From positions 248,001-312,000 of the forward strand of contig MU863875.1 in NCBI GenBank assembly GCA_033296885.1: a stretch of DNA of 64,000 nucleotides. The letters are read 5' to 3'. Below the pieces are notes generated by a model. The model was not told the DNA's origin and made no database searches. It saw nothing but the letters and a program-made list of their open reading frames with translations. Both the position numbers and the translations under genes were made by a program. Positions 47,242-59,569 of the stretch are shown one piece after another (the first letter of the stretch is position 1; each line of letters starts with the position of its first letter). The DNA is from Triangularia verruculosa (taxonomy: Eukaryota; Ascomycota; Sordariomycetes; Sordariales; Podosporaceae).

Positions 47242-50200
47242 AAGTCTCTTCAAGTTTTTTGTTTTTTTCCTTTCTTTCTTTTAAGCTTCTAGGATTGTAT
47301 TTGTGATGGATTATGTTTTGTTATTAGATACCAATTGGCGCTCGGATAGGGTCTCGAGGGGAACGGTGTGTGGCATTCTGTTTTGTGCTTCTTTTTTTTT
47401 CTTCTCTTTTCCTTGAGATGCGAAGAATGGCGCGCGTGACACTTGTACGAATAATGTATCTCATAAAGAAACATGGGTTTGGATATTTGGATATATTTTG
47501 TTTGGCTGGGGCTTGGGTTCAAATGTTTTAGAACATTGGTTTTTGGGAGGAGGAGGGAGGAAAGGACAATTGTACTACTTCACGGTGGTGTGGTTGTTTT
47601 TGATCAGGACATTAACAAATACGCGAAACTTTTTTGCTTTTGACATTTTTACATTTTTTTTTTCGCTGCAACAAACATGTTCCTTTTGTTTTCCTTGACA
47701 TGTTTCTGAGTATCAATAAGAATAAAAATATCTATTGGGATATATAGGGTAACTGGGGAGGTAAAGAATCGTTTTTGTTTTTTGCAGGATAGCATTGGAA
47801 GTAGATAGATCCAGCAAGCGCGAGTATGAGGCGTGCTGCAATGAAAGAGAATAGTATACTACTTGATGTACCGATAATTTGCCTCTTTTGTTGTTGGTGA
47901 TGGTAAACTGTGACAGTGATGCAGTGATGGTTTAAACGCCGAGTCTACACTAGATCGGCAACTAGCAAGGACTCTCCCCTGGTGGTTTTCGGCATATTTG
48001 AAGCGAAGTAAAAACAACGGCGGCGTGTTCTGTCCTCTCAATTGTGAAAACTGATCGATGGCTGCTGTGCCGCAGCCTCTCCCTTTTGCTGGGGGGGGGG
48101 GGGGGAGGGAAAAAGCAAGCGAACTGGGGGGGGCAACGAATGCGGTTTAGGGGGCAGGCGTCAGCTAAGGTTGTCAGCCAAGCAAACTCTCAACCACTGG
48201 GGGCAGCAACATCATCATCACGCTGATAGCTAGTGTTGGATGTGAGAATGAGACACTTTGCAGAAACAAACCCAAGGACCACCACCAACAACAGCAACCA
48301 ACCCCGGGGTACCCGATGTCACAGCAGTCACGTACTTCATTCTGCTCGTGTGAGAAGAAAAAAGACGATGCCGACGTTTCCCTTCGTTTCGTATTCTTTC
48401 TCATAATGGTGGTGGGGGGGAAATACAACGTCAACAATTACTGGTAAGGCGACCGCAAGTGAGAGCTGAAAAAGCTGTCTTATGCCCTTGGGCAGGTCTG
48501 ATGATTGCTTGACAGCAGCCCAGGGTGGGATTCCGTGCTGTGTCTTATTGTTGCCCCTCCATCCATTGCCCAAGTCCCTCCCGTCTTTCTACAAAGTACT
48601 TACCACTCACTCACTGCAACCAATCACCAATAACAGCTCCAATGCAGAGACGTGTTGCGGCAGCCGTCCATCCCCTTCCCCACACAGTCATCAGTAATCC
48701 ACCTAAGTGTCAGATTAAATGAAAATTGAAACTCTACATATACGATTTTGCGTGCTGGCGGACAATGGGGGCGGGAGAAAGCTCCCCCCATCCAACTGAC
48801 AGCTCCTAACCTGCCGTTCGGGCGGGCAAGATTCCGACGGTCAAGGGACCTTAAAATCTTACCCTCCCACACTAGACACACACACACACCAATAGGTGAT
48901 GGAGGTGGACGGACGGTGCGAATGAACCCCCGACTTTTTCGGCGTTTTGGGGAGTGAGCGCGTTTATGGGCCAGTTAGAAAGGGTCTCCGTTCTAAGCCC
49001 TACGAACCACAGACGGTAAGGTGGCCATCATTCCCGTCTTGGCTTACACACTACCTGTCGTAGGTCCTCTCTGGGTTTGTTGTACAGAAGAAAACGGAAT
49101 GGAATTATCATATAGGTCCGGGCAGCTGCAGGACCGTCTGACAATGGCGTTTTTCTTTGTGCAGTGGTCTTGCTAAAAGCAATATACACAGGGCTGGGTG
49201 GCTGAAAAGCAGTTTTTTCTTGCTTACAAGAAGGGTGATACTTGCACTACTATTGCGCAAGGTCCTAGGCGTGATCCCCGAGCAACATCAAGATGAAGAG
49301 AGTGAGGTGCATGTACCCCCTTTTTCGCCCCCTAAAAAGCCATGATGGAAGCTCGGCTTTATCGATGTCAAATCATTATCTTCAGTACTGACATGACATC
49401 GGCCGGCTGCGAAAGTGAAACAGAATCCGAGTGCCCAGAACTTTCTCGGACAAGTCCAATGGCTATTCATTTGACCATGCAAAATGGGCCGTGTCTTGGA
49501 CACGAAATTCCACAACTTGGTTGGCTCAACTTCTCCATGTGCGGATGGTCAGGCATATTTCGGTTCGGTACCGCGTAGGGCTGAGAGTGCTCACTGTCAA
49601 TGGTGATTTTGGTTGGTTGGGATGAGTAAGATTGGTCGCATGTTGGGGGCCTACATCTGCGTTTCTCGACGTCAGTGTCGCAATGAAGGGCGGCCTTTTC
49701 TGCGCAGCAAGACTTGTATCTGTGAGGGCGGTGAACTCGTCATCGTTATCGTGATGCTCATGTGAAGTTGCATTTTGCGTATTGATCGATGGGGGTAGAG
49801 TTATGAGGAGGTGGTACGAAGGACAGCTAAGGCGTTGGAGATGCGAGGTCTGCATATGGTGTTGCGAGAGGGGATCCTCCCGCCCCCAAACTCTTCTTCA
49901 TATGCTGTCCTTCGGTGGTACATCCCCAGCGAGTATCGGGACAAATCGTAGCGAAAGGGACCCCAAAGTCGGGCTTTTCGGTCCTATTGCTTTCGTTTGT
50001 TGATATGTAGTATCATGAAATGAAGTTTTAGCTCAGGACCTACCATCAGCCCTAAGAAGTTGCAAAAGAAAAGTCGGTGACGACCGCATTTCTCACTCCG
50101 CCTTTTTGACGCAGCTGTCTAGAGGGCTGGAGACCAACTCTATTGGTCATAATAGACGCGGTAGGGAATAATGGGAGGGGATAGTTCCAGCGAGACGGGT

Positions 50201-53200
50201 CCGAACAGATTTGAGGGCGGGCATGCTGTAGTCAGCAGCACATCATCCAGCCTGGTGGTGGTGGTGTGTGTGTTGGTGGGGACTTGGAAGTGGGTGGGTG
50301 AGGGAGATGTCACGCTGCACAACAACCACCACCACCACCCACCCATCCTGTTTGACCGCCTTTGATGAGAGAGTTGAAAGAATGACACGATGTGATACTG
50401 GATGAATATCCAGAGCGGAATCCGAGCATCCGTAGCTGGAGTAAGGCTTCGGGCTTGGGTATCATCATGATGGGTAGGTGAGGTAGCACATAGAGACTGT
50501 AAATCCGGGGGATTTGCCCGCCTGGTGTATGAGTGTGGGTGGGCACTGATCGTAAACGGTAGTCTGCGCCGGGCTTTCGGTGAAGGAATTCATGACGTGC
50601 TGCATGACATCTCTGTTTTCTCTAGAGAAAGGGCCGTTCCGTTCCGGAATAAACGTCATTTCCGAGGCTACAATGTTCTTCTTCCTCGAGTGCAGTGTTG
50701 TTTGTTGGTGGCATATCTTCATCTGTCAGTGTAGACCAAAATCTGATAACTCACAAACGTCCATCTTTCGGTTCCGGCATTTGGGGAAAAGGCGTAAAAC
50801 GGCTCGGCCGCGCGCAAGCTGCAATGAAGGGTGCGGGCGCGAACGGCTCCATTTGCTGCGCCGCTGGCGAGGACGGACAGATCCACGTGGGATGAACTGA
50901 GATGCCCAGCGATAAGCGTTTGCTTCTTTTCGCTTGTTGAACCCTGCCTGACTGGTTGAAGAAACGGACGCGTTCACTCCGGCGTGGGTTGCGGATGACC
51001 ACGGCTCCGGCTCTTCGGGACCGGGGAAACAGACAAGCTAGACAGAACGGAAAGGCCGGCTTATTTTACCTCAAAAAGGAAATTGTTCAATTGGCAGGAG
51101 CGAGGAACCTGCAGCAGCAAATTTCGCATCTCTCTTGCCGTGGCCGGGAAAGACGGATACCCAAGTTCAGAAATGGAGGGTGACTCTTTCCCATCTCGTC
51201 CCGACTTTTTCCAAGGTCAGAACCTTATCACCAGACAATTCTCTTTGCCTCGCTCTTGCCGGAGTGCGATTCATCGAGTCTGGGTAGCTGCACGTCAGAA
51301 GCGCCGACCCAAGCTCTTCCCCTTCTCTCTCTCTCCATCTTTCTATGGCCACCGAAGAACACCGAGCCCGAATCACCAACTCAACGAGAAGAAATAAAAC
51401 AGTCATGCGTGTCGTGTGCATATCAATTGCCCTAAAACGGTTGACAGGTGCTACGCTAGCGTTGTCTTGCGCGTCTAATTCATCTTTTCATTTGGGAGCA
51501 TAACGTGACGAGCTGATGAGCTGACGAACTGGCCAGCCACCAACGACTTCGCCGATCTGCAAGGGCTTGACGACAGGTCATTCTGGTTCGGAACGGGCTC
51601 CGCGGCATTGACTAAAAGCTGTTATCTACCAGTCTAAGAAATTGTGGACGTTGATACCCGTCGTCCGGAGCAAGTCCGAAATCCGGGGCCCGTGGGCGCA
51701 GCAAGTCGCTTCCTCAGCGCCGGAGTTAGACGGCACATCAGTCTGGGCATCTTCACGACGAATGGGCACAACGAAGACGTGTCTCGAAAGAACAAGAAAC
51801 GGAGGATTCCCTTGGCTGTGTACCTGGGTCTTCTCCGCGCCTCGTCTTCCCCAGACTTCTCTCCAGGCTCGCAAGGGGTTCAAGTGAATCCAAGGCAAAG
51901 TCCATATTTTTGGCATCACTGTCTGTCTTTCCAAGAATCCAGGTCTATGTCAGTGGTCCCCCCCCCGTTCTGCGCCACCGGCCTCATGTGTTCGTCTATT
52001 CATCCTCTTCACCCTTCTACGAAGCTAAAGTTGGGATAGGGGTCAAGTGTCTGGGGTTGAAAGACCCCCTTACCACCTACCTCCCTGCCCCCTCCACCTC
52101 ACCTCCGGTCCAGACGCACAGCTGAGGCCCCAACGGTATCAACATCTGCACACTTTACCCCATCTCCTTTTCCGCCTCCGTACATGTGCATTTTCCTGTG
52201 GGTCTCAAGCCGGAACCAAACTGCGAGTGTCGGGCGCTGACGGGGGACATCTTGGCAACGAGATGAATCAACAGCACTATGGGGGCCAAAAAGGTAAGGC
52301 TGAGCAGAAATCTTAAGATGAGGGATAGGGATATCCCCACCTGTCTGGGTGGGAAGGACGCAGGTCAACGGCGAGACTGTCAGCGTGAGTAAGGCGATCC
52401 ATTTTTCTTGGTGGCGTTGTCTGGAATGGGCGAGAATCGGTGGGTTTTCTTCTATCATTATACTGTTTGGAATGAGTGACGGTGTGGGTAACCAAGGTGG
52501 TGGGGAGGTAACAAGTGTTCGTCTCTTCTTGTTCCGGTGAGAAGATGGCAAGGAGATGGTGGCGAGTTGAGCCATGGGTTGATCAACTCTAGCATGATCT
52601 GCGCACACCTAGACCAGGGAACAAGTGTCTGGATTCGCGTCTTGATACCGAACACGTCGAGGTTGTCACACAGACGTTCAGGGTCCTGGTGATCACAGTT
52701 GCACAGGGGAGGTCAGTTGATGACACTTTTTCATGCGTCTCAACAGCACATATGGGCGAAGATCGGTATCTTCCGTCATATCATTCGTGTTATTGTTAGT
52801 CCTCCCGTGTTGATGCCTGGTCGGGGTTAGATATCGATTCATGCTATCTCTCAAGGTAGATAGAGGTCTGGAATCTGGATATCAATGCCGGCTGGAAGTC
52901 TGGGGCTTTCTTTCTCAGCCTTATCCCCATGGATACATTTCCTTCTCGAAGCGCCTGATCCTCGGCCTAGCAATCCCCGACCCCCAAGCCCGAGGTGAAA
53001 GATCCGCACAGAGTCCGAATTCCTGCATTTCTTGCGCGATGTCGGTGAAGATACAACTTGTTCTTCTCTTTAATTAAGTGTGATGTTAATTGAGAGCCAG
53101 ATAACCGGACGGACCAACACCGGAGATGGGTATTACCATCACCAAAACATGGAATATCCCGAAGCGTAATGGTCATGATGGTGGCGAGTTTAGTGTGGTG

Positions 53201-56200
53201 CTGTGCCTCTTCTCGCGTCTAATCCTCACCTCTTTCGCACATGGTTCAGCCACCATGCGGCCAACCCTCCTCTACCACGCCGAAACATCAAGAAAAAGCA
53301 CAATCTTGCATCGTCTATACACACACGTCAGTCCTAGCGTAATATTAACCGCGCGCTTCGGCGCTTCTTTGAACCATCTTTGATGAATGCTTAGGTCTTC
53401 AGCCGTAGTCTGTGCGGATGAGGATCTGTGTTGGTGCCGTTGTCGTCGCGCTAGCTTCCAATATTCAAGCGCGCTGAACTTGTGTCTATCCTCGTGTTTG
53501 ATGGTTACACGGCGTATTTCGGAGCCAGGAGAGTTCAGCGTGGTGATGATGTGAGGGTCGAGTTAGTGGGGAGTGCGGTGTGGTGTTGGTCAAGCCATGG
53601 CGTTGAGGGGGTCTGTCAAAGTAAACACTGGCATCGGGCATGACCTTGAATACGCATCGTGCGCATTAATACCTATTCAGAATGAGAGTCCCCATTGGCG
53701 GTGATGAGAGACGTAGCTACCTATCCGGAGTTTCTTAACATGGTGATACAACGTTGCTGATCCTGCTTTTGCTGTCTTATTCCACTTGTTTAAACAGCCA
53801 GCTGTCATGAAGTTTGACTATCTTGTCGCTGGTGAGAGTGGAAGTCGTGTGGCGGTCTTGGTAATTCGTTTGTCAACAAACCTCGAGCTGTGAATTGTGT
53901 GTTGTGCCTTGTTGTACAGCATCTTGACAAGACTCACTAATTTCTGTGTATTAAACTCCCAAAGGGGATAACAAAACATTCGTCGAGCCCCTTGCCAGGG
54001 GGGTAGTTTCCCAAAGGAGATAAACCGTCGCATCTTGTTTCTGTTGGAGAGGTGACACTGCGTCTAATTTAACCATTTACCACCCCCCCGTCCATTTCCT
54101 CCATTCCTCAGACAGAGTAGACGCGCGTGTGTGGCGAATCAACCTCCCCGTTTTCCCCATCCGCATCCCCTCTTACCTTGCTGTTTTTTATCTTCAGCTC
54201 AGATGTCGATGTGTGCCTGGGGTTTTGTCATCTCATCGGTTAGGTAGTCGAAGGTAAGGGGGGTGGGGGTGGGTGTAGATGGGCGGGTTTGAGTAGGTGT
54301 ATGGTAGACATTTCAACAACAGCAACAACAACAGCCTTTGGCTTCGCCTCTCGAGTACCTAGGCCTCGACCAGGACCAGCAGCAAGATGTGATGCTAATT
54401 ATGAACCACCTTTGAGGTTATGGGATCGGTTGTTCATGTGTTGTTTCATCATGTTTCTCTCGAAGGAATCATTCAACGACCTTCCCTTTTTGGGGGGGCG
54501 GGGAATGTGTGTAGAGGATGGGGAATTCTAGAATGAGCAGATCGGCGACCTGTCGAACAAGCTTCGGTGGTATCAAAGGATTTCAGAACGGCGACGTACC
54601 TACCTACACACAGGGACGCTCCCGCGGTTAAGGGATCATTATGTCGGGAAGGGGATATCGGGTGTGTGTTTAGGTGTTGGTGGAAAGGTAAGGCAGGACC
54701 GTTATGGTATGCAAGGAACGGATGGGTTACCTAGGTGTGGAGGGGGGTTGTAATTGGCACTGCGTTGAGAATACCTAGGTGGGTGAAACGTGGCTGCCAA
54801 AGTTTAAACGAGAACGGCGATGTAGTTGTGTGGGAACGGCGATAGCTGGACGGCGAGCCGACGGGGAGATACCAGGTATGCTTGAGATGTGGTTCTGGCA
54901 GCTGGTTTTGGTGTGCAGCATGGTGGTGCAATCCCACAGACCATGGGGTTTGGTTCGCGGGGAACTAGGTACTGAACCTGTGTGAGAACGATCCTGCAAG
55001 CCACAGGGACAACATACTGGTGTTTGATGTTGTCGAGTGATCAGGTGTGATGTCGTTTGTCGACTGGTTGAGAACGAAAGGTGAAGGTGTAGGTGGGTTA
55101 CATTTCCGGATTGTCGCCGCAGATATCCGGCCTTCACCTTAGACGCCACCGGGGAGAAGAGGTCTGGCGTTCCGTGACATGCTGCACGGTGAGCTGCAAA
55201 CGTTGTGGTGTACTGTGCTTCCTGCTAGTCATTGTATTACCGTGATATAAAAATGACCCCCACGCAGCAAAAACCTCTAAAATAATTGATGGAAATGTTG
55301 GTACCTAGTCAGGGCGTTCATGTTGTGCGATGCCTGAGGTGTGAGTTCAGTGTGATGAGGAGGGCATCAAATGTCAGGTGAGTGGTATGGATGTATGCGG
55401 TGTGTGTAGGTGGTATATTCACATCTGCAAGTAAAGAGCCAATGATATTGCACACAGAAAAGGGTCCTGATTTCTGTAATGGCAGCTTCTGGTTTGGACA
55501 CAGCTTAAGGGTATCATGGAGTTAATGCTGGTGCCTGGGAGCTGAAAGCCTCATCACTTCTTTGCCTTACTCATCATCCGAGTTTTGGGCCCTTGAGATC
55601 GGAGGGTATTGCAAACAGTAAGCTCAGAAAGTGCGGGGGTTAGCTGGTTTGAAGCTTGCCTCTTGATGCCCTCAGAGCAAAATCTCTTGTTCAGGTATGA
55701 CTGCGGCCAGCAAGCGTCAAAGTTGCAAACAAAACTGCCGATGTAGGGACGGTGGAAACATCTCACCAGCCGAGAAAGGATCCATTCCCCTGTAATCGCT
55801 TATATACCGACAAGCGGGCCGGTTGATATCCACGATTTCCTCGAGGCACAATTGAAGCAAACACGGGTCGTCCCATCCCATCACCTGTCATTGTTCCGCC
55901 GTAGACCTGCCGTCGAAGTTCGCAACTTCGGCAGACATTCTAACATCCATGAGCGCAGAAATGGCGGGGTGTGTCTCAAAACCCAGAGGGCCTCGATCTC
56001 TGCCTCAAGGTGGGTGTGATAAAGGCAGGTAACCACCAGGCCAATACCACTCAACACCAGAGCAACAAATTGATATGCACGCTTTGGCCAGAAAACGGAG
56101 ATGTCGTTTGACAAGGCAAGGCATAATTTGAAGCTTCGTGTTTGCCACCGAGGCAGTACAAAGTTTAAACGGCAAGTAATCAAGGGGGCTGGTCGATGAG

Positions 56201-57499
56201 CGGCCGGCCATCAGGACTTTGAAGGCCAAATGCTGGATAAAACCGTCAAACAGAAGTTGTGGTAAGCAAGCAGAGATTGCAGATGGAGGAGTGATAGGAA
56301 ATCAATCTACCAAGAAAACTAGGCCTGATCACAAAGGCATTGAGGTGTGTTGTGCAGATCGTCGGGACCGAAGGAATGTGTTGGTGATCAACAGACATAT
56401 CGTAGCAAAAGAACCCTGCCATGGTTCGGCAGTGCGTTATAAGCATCAAGGGAAATCGGCTTCGGAGAATAAGGAAGATTTGTGGCTGCCAGTTGCTTGC
56501 GTATCTTGTAATGTCGTGCGAAGCCTTGGCTCAGTCTGGTTTGTTTACATCTCCTGAAAGATCTCAGGGGCCGTATAGGGCCCTGGCTTACTTGTATCAG
56601 TTTATGAATAGTAGAGGAAATTGCCTTATTGTTTTTTCTAAGTAAATATGGTTGGTATTCATCAAAAATAGATGCCTTGATAAAGCTCCCTTCTCTTTAA
56701 GCCCAATATACCGCCAGTGGTTACGTTGTGTCCGTCATCTGTGTCACTGTCGCACGAATCTCATTCTTACTACGGTATGCTTGATTATATCAATGAAGAG
56801 GGCCCGAAGTTACATATATATGTGAAGCTTGAATCAATCCCTATGAAGCACTCAATTGCGTACTTATGTGGAAAAAGTTCTAACGCTGTGTTCATGTTTG
56901 ACGGCCTGGTAATCAACTGGCGAGCGGTCCCCGATTTCTTTGTATGCCTTGTTCCTTTCACCAGCGCTCGTTCCGTCCGAGCAGACGTCTGTTTACAGTA
57001 GAATCTCCTCGGTTCCATATTCAGAGCAGAGTCGTTTAATTTGATATTTCATGAAGAATTGGAAGCCGAGCTTTCCCCTGTAGTTACCCAAGCAGCTAGA
57101 AAGCCAGCACGGAAATCACACCATCATCTCAGGCTCCCTTACCATCACCTCAGCCCTCCACGTCACTTTCTTTTTCTTTGAACTCTCCCAGACGACTTTC
57201 CTGTGGTCTTTTTTGACCGAGCTCTATCATTGGATTCTTGATACCTAATTCTTGAGTAAGCAAACAGCAGCAACGATTTCACGACCTCCTTGGCTTCTTA
57301 CGATAATAACTCCCTTCACTCCTTGCGATTATAGCCCCAATATAACCTCAACTTTACTACTCAATATCTCGTGCAGCTCACAGAAAGTCGCGACTGGCAG
57401 CAGGTCGAGTACCTAAGACAGACTTGTTGCTACCATAGCACCGACTAAGAAGAAGATACGAACCCTGACTATACGCAGCGTCACCAATCCCGCGATAAG

Positions 57500-58543
57500 A
57501 TGGTGGTGGTTCGGGCGTCGGGACAACAGAAATTGTTGTCCGTTGGCAACGGCGCGACCGTGATGGTGATGGTACCGGAAGGGGTGCTTCCGGGTAGGGG
57601 GTTTGCCGACGACTCTGCGTCGTGGCTGGTGGTTTTTTGTGTATGTGTCATGGTCCCTAGTGGCTCGTCAGCAAGCACTGTGAAGCGTCACCAATCTGCC
57701 GCACAATATGGTGGTGGCAACAGTTACGGTGACTGTAACTGGTGTGAGGCTGGTGGTGGTGGTTCGGGGGGGTACCAGTCTCTCGGTTGGCATACAATGC
57801 TACTTACACAGCAGCGCGGGCAGGCCCGATTGGAAATTCGTGAGCACGCGAGCTCTTTTCGACGAGGATGACAACGAGCTTGTAGGCTCTTCAGTACCGA
57901 TCAGAGCCCGCCATACCGTAACCGTCACCCTCGGCACCGCATTGTCTTTAATTGTAGGATGGGCCCTCCCCGTCTCCGAACGCTTAATCCTCACACCGGC
58001 CGCATATTCGCTGATCGCTCCACCCTCTATCTGACGGGGAACAGCCGCCGACCATGCAAATACCTCCTACCAACACTGAACCTTCACCCCAATCCGAAGA
58101 CCCCGCCCTGATCTCCCTGAAGGATCGCAAGCAGTGGGTATGCTCAAAGTGCAACAGGATGATTACCGGTATTCCGCAGAGCAGGACCGCTGAAGCCGCC
58201 GAGAACAAGGACAAAAGAGAAAACGATATACGTCAACACAGAGACGAATGCCATTGGAAGTGCGACAGATTCAGCGTTCGCTCCCGCACAACCACCCCGA
58301 CAAAGAGAAGCATCTCGCTGAGGAGCGCATTCAGCTACTCAAACAGAAATGCTATGTCTGCAACCATGTTGTCACTGTACGTGCCTCTTCTCCGAAAGAT
58401 CTCTCTGATCCTTACGGGGAGATTATCGTTGCATACTTCCCGGTGTATTGTCAGCTTGAGAAATGGTGCGTGGCAGTGATGGAAGCCCCGGGACCGCGGG
58501 GAGAGGTATGGCAGACTCTGTTTTGGACATTGGAGGTTGCATA
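57500..58543 (+). pseudogene. Possible small gene or relic with paired cysteines, frames broken
   Basis: A leader-like stretch ends at ATG 57500. Coding-like pieces follow in different frames: 57785-58034 (AGRPDWKFVSTRALFDEDDN), 58054-58250 (KQWVCSKCNRMITGIPQ) and 58248-58543 (DKEKHLAEERIQLLKQ, then KCYVCNHVVTV). The two C-x2-C pairs could together make a zinc site. No intron with good signals joins the last two frames, so a frameshift is likely. The family is not recognised. It could equally be chance coding. Confidence 0.22.
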
Positions 58544-58825
58544 GAGGGTTCCCTAGGCTGCATGCGCTTAAATTCTGGCCAGGATGAAGACAAGTTATCA
58601 TCTAAGCCTCTCACAATGAAATCTCGAGCGAACGCACACCTAGACCAAGCAGCACCCGCAGCCGCAGCAAAATCCGTCCCAGCCTCACCACCATAACGGA
58701 CCAGCAGCACCCGTAGACATGGCAGTATCCATCCCAGCAACCTCAAAGCACCGCTGCCAGATGGCCGAAAAAAGATCATGTTTGGATGGAACTGCGCACA
58801 AGCTATAATGTTAGCCAATTTCCAT

Positions 58826-58884
58826 GCCATACCGCACCGTCACGAGGAGAACTGTATTGCCATACTGCACCGCCACGAGGAGAG
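58826..58884. repeat. Tandem repeat, 33-nt period, about 1.8 copies
   Basis: The phrase GCCATACCGCACCGTCACGAGGAGA at 58826 recurs at 58859 with two C/T transitions (CATACTGCACCGCCACGAGG). Period 33 nt, so in frame if coding. Confidence 0.7.
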
Positions 58885-59569
58885 CCACTACGGTGCCTAC
58901 TATTGCAAGCATCGACACCCCACAAGAAGATCATCGTTTGACTACTTGTTGTGTAGGAAAATGGGTCGTTGAGATAGAAGGAAGGTAAAACGAACGGCCT
59001 AGGTAGGTGCGTTCGTTTGCGAGAAAGGTAGAGCAGAGCGAGTTGGGATTGACGTCCCAGCTCCCATTCCCCTTTCGATTCCATGAGTGGCTATAACTAT
59101 ATAGATTTAAGCTTTGAAACTGTTAGAAGACGCTGCGTGAGCGTCAAGTCATGAAACACATCCGCAATCCAGAGCAGATACCGGACTCCAATGTGCCTGC
59201 AAAACACATAAGAGCAGCTTGTGGTATTTCAGCTGTCACCCTAGAAACTCATTTTTTTCAACCAAAAACAGGAATTACGCAATAATCCAGCCCGCTCTTT
59301 TGAGTCCCGTTTTAAAAGAGAATTTAGTACTCCGGTCAGCCAAAACACAGTGTTCCCGCTCAATTCCAGTCCTATTCCAGCAAAGTCACAACCCCCATAA
59401 ATCACAGCAGCACAACCTCAAAATATTGCAACCCAAAGCTTTGGCTCCATTTATTAACCTGATCAAACACAAATACCTTTTACATTACCAGAACACAACA
59501 CCATGCCTATGCGCAGACCAGATCCGTCTATCTCCCAACTATTCATGTACAAATTCCACCTCTACCAAA

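Larger units (their letters stand above)
47242..59569. other. 12.3-kb gene desert between the C2H2 gene and RPA190
   Basis: No firm gene. The first part is the C2H2 3' flank (poly-T rich). A 15-G run is at 48091-48105. A Gln-rich phrase (CAACAACAG repeats, then PLASPLEYLGLDQDQQQD) occurs near 54312-54412 but is short and lacks a start. AT-richer DNA lies at 56600-57060. A pyrimidine-rich, leader-like stretch at 57120-57490 precedes the candidate described next. Confidence 0.45.
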
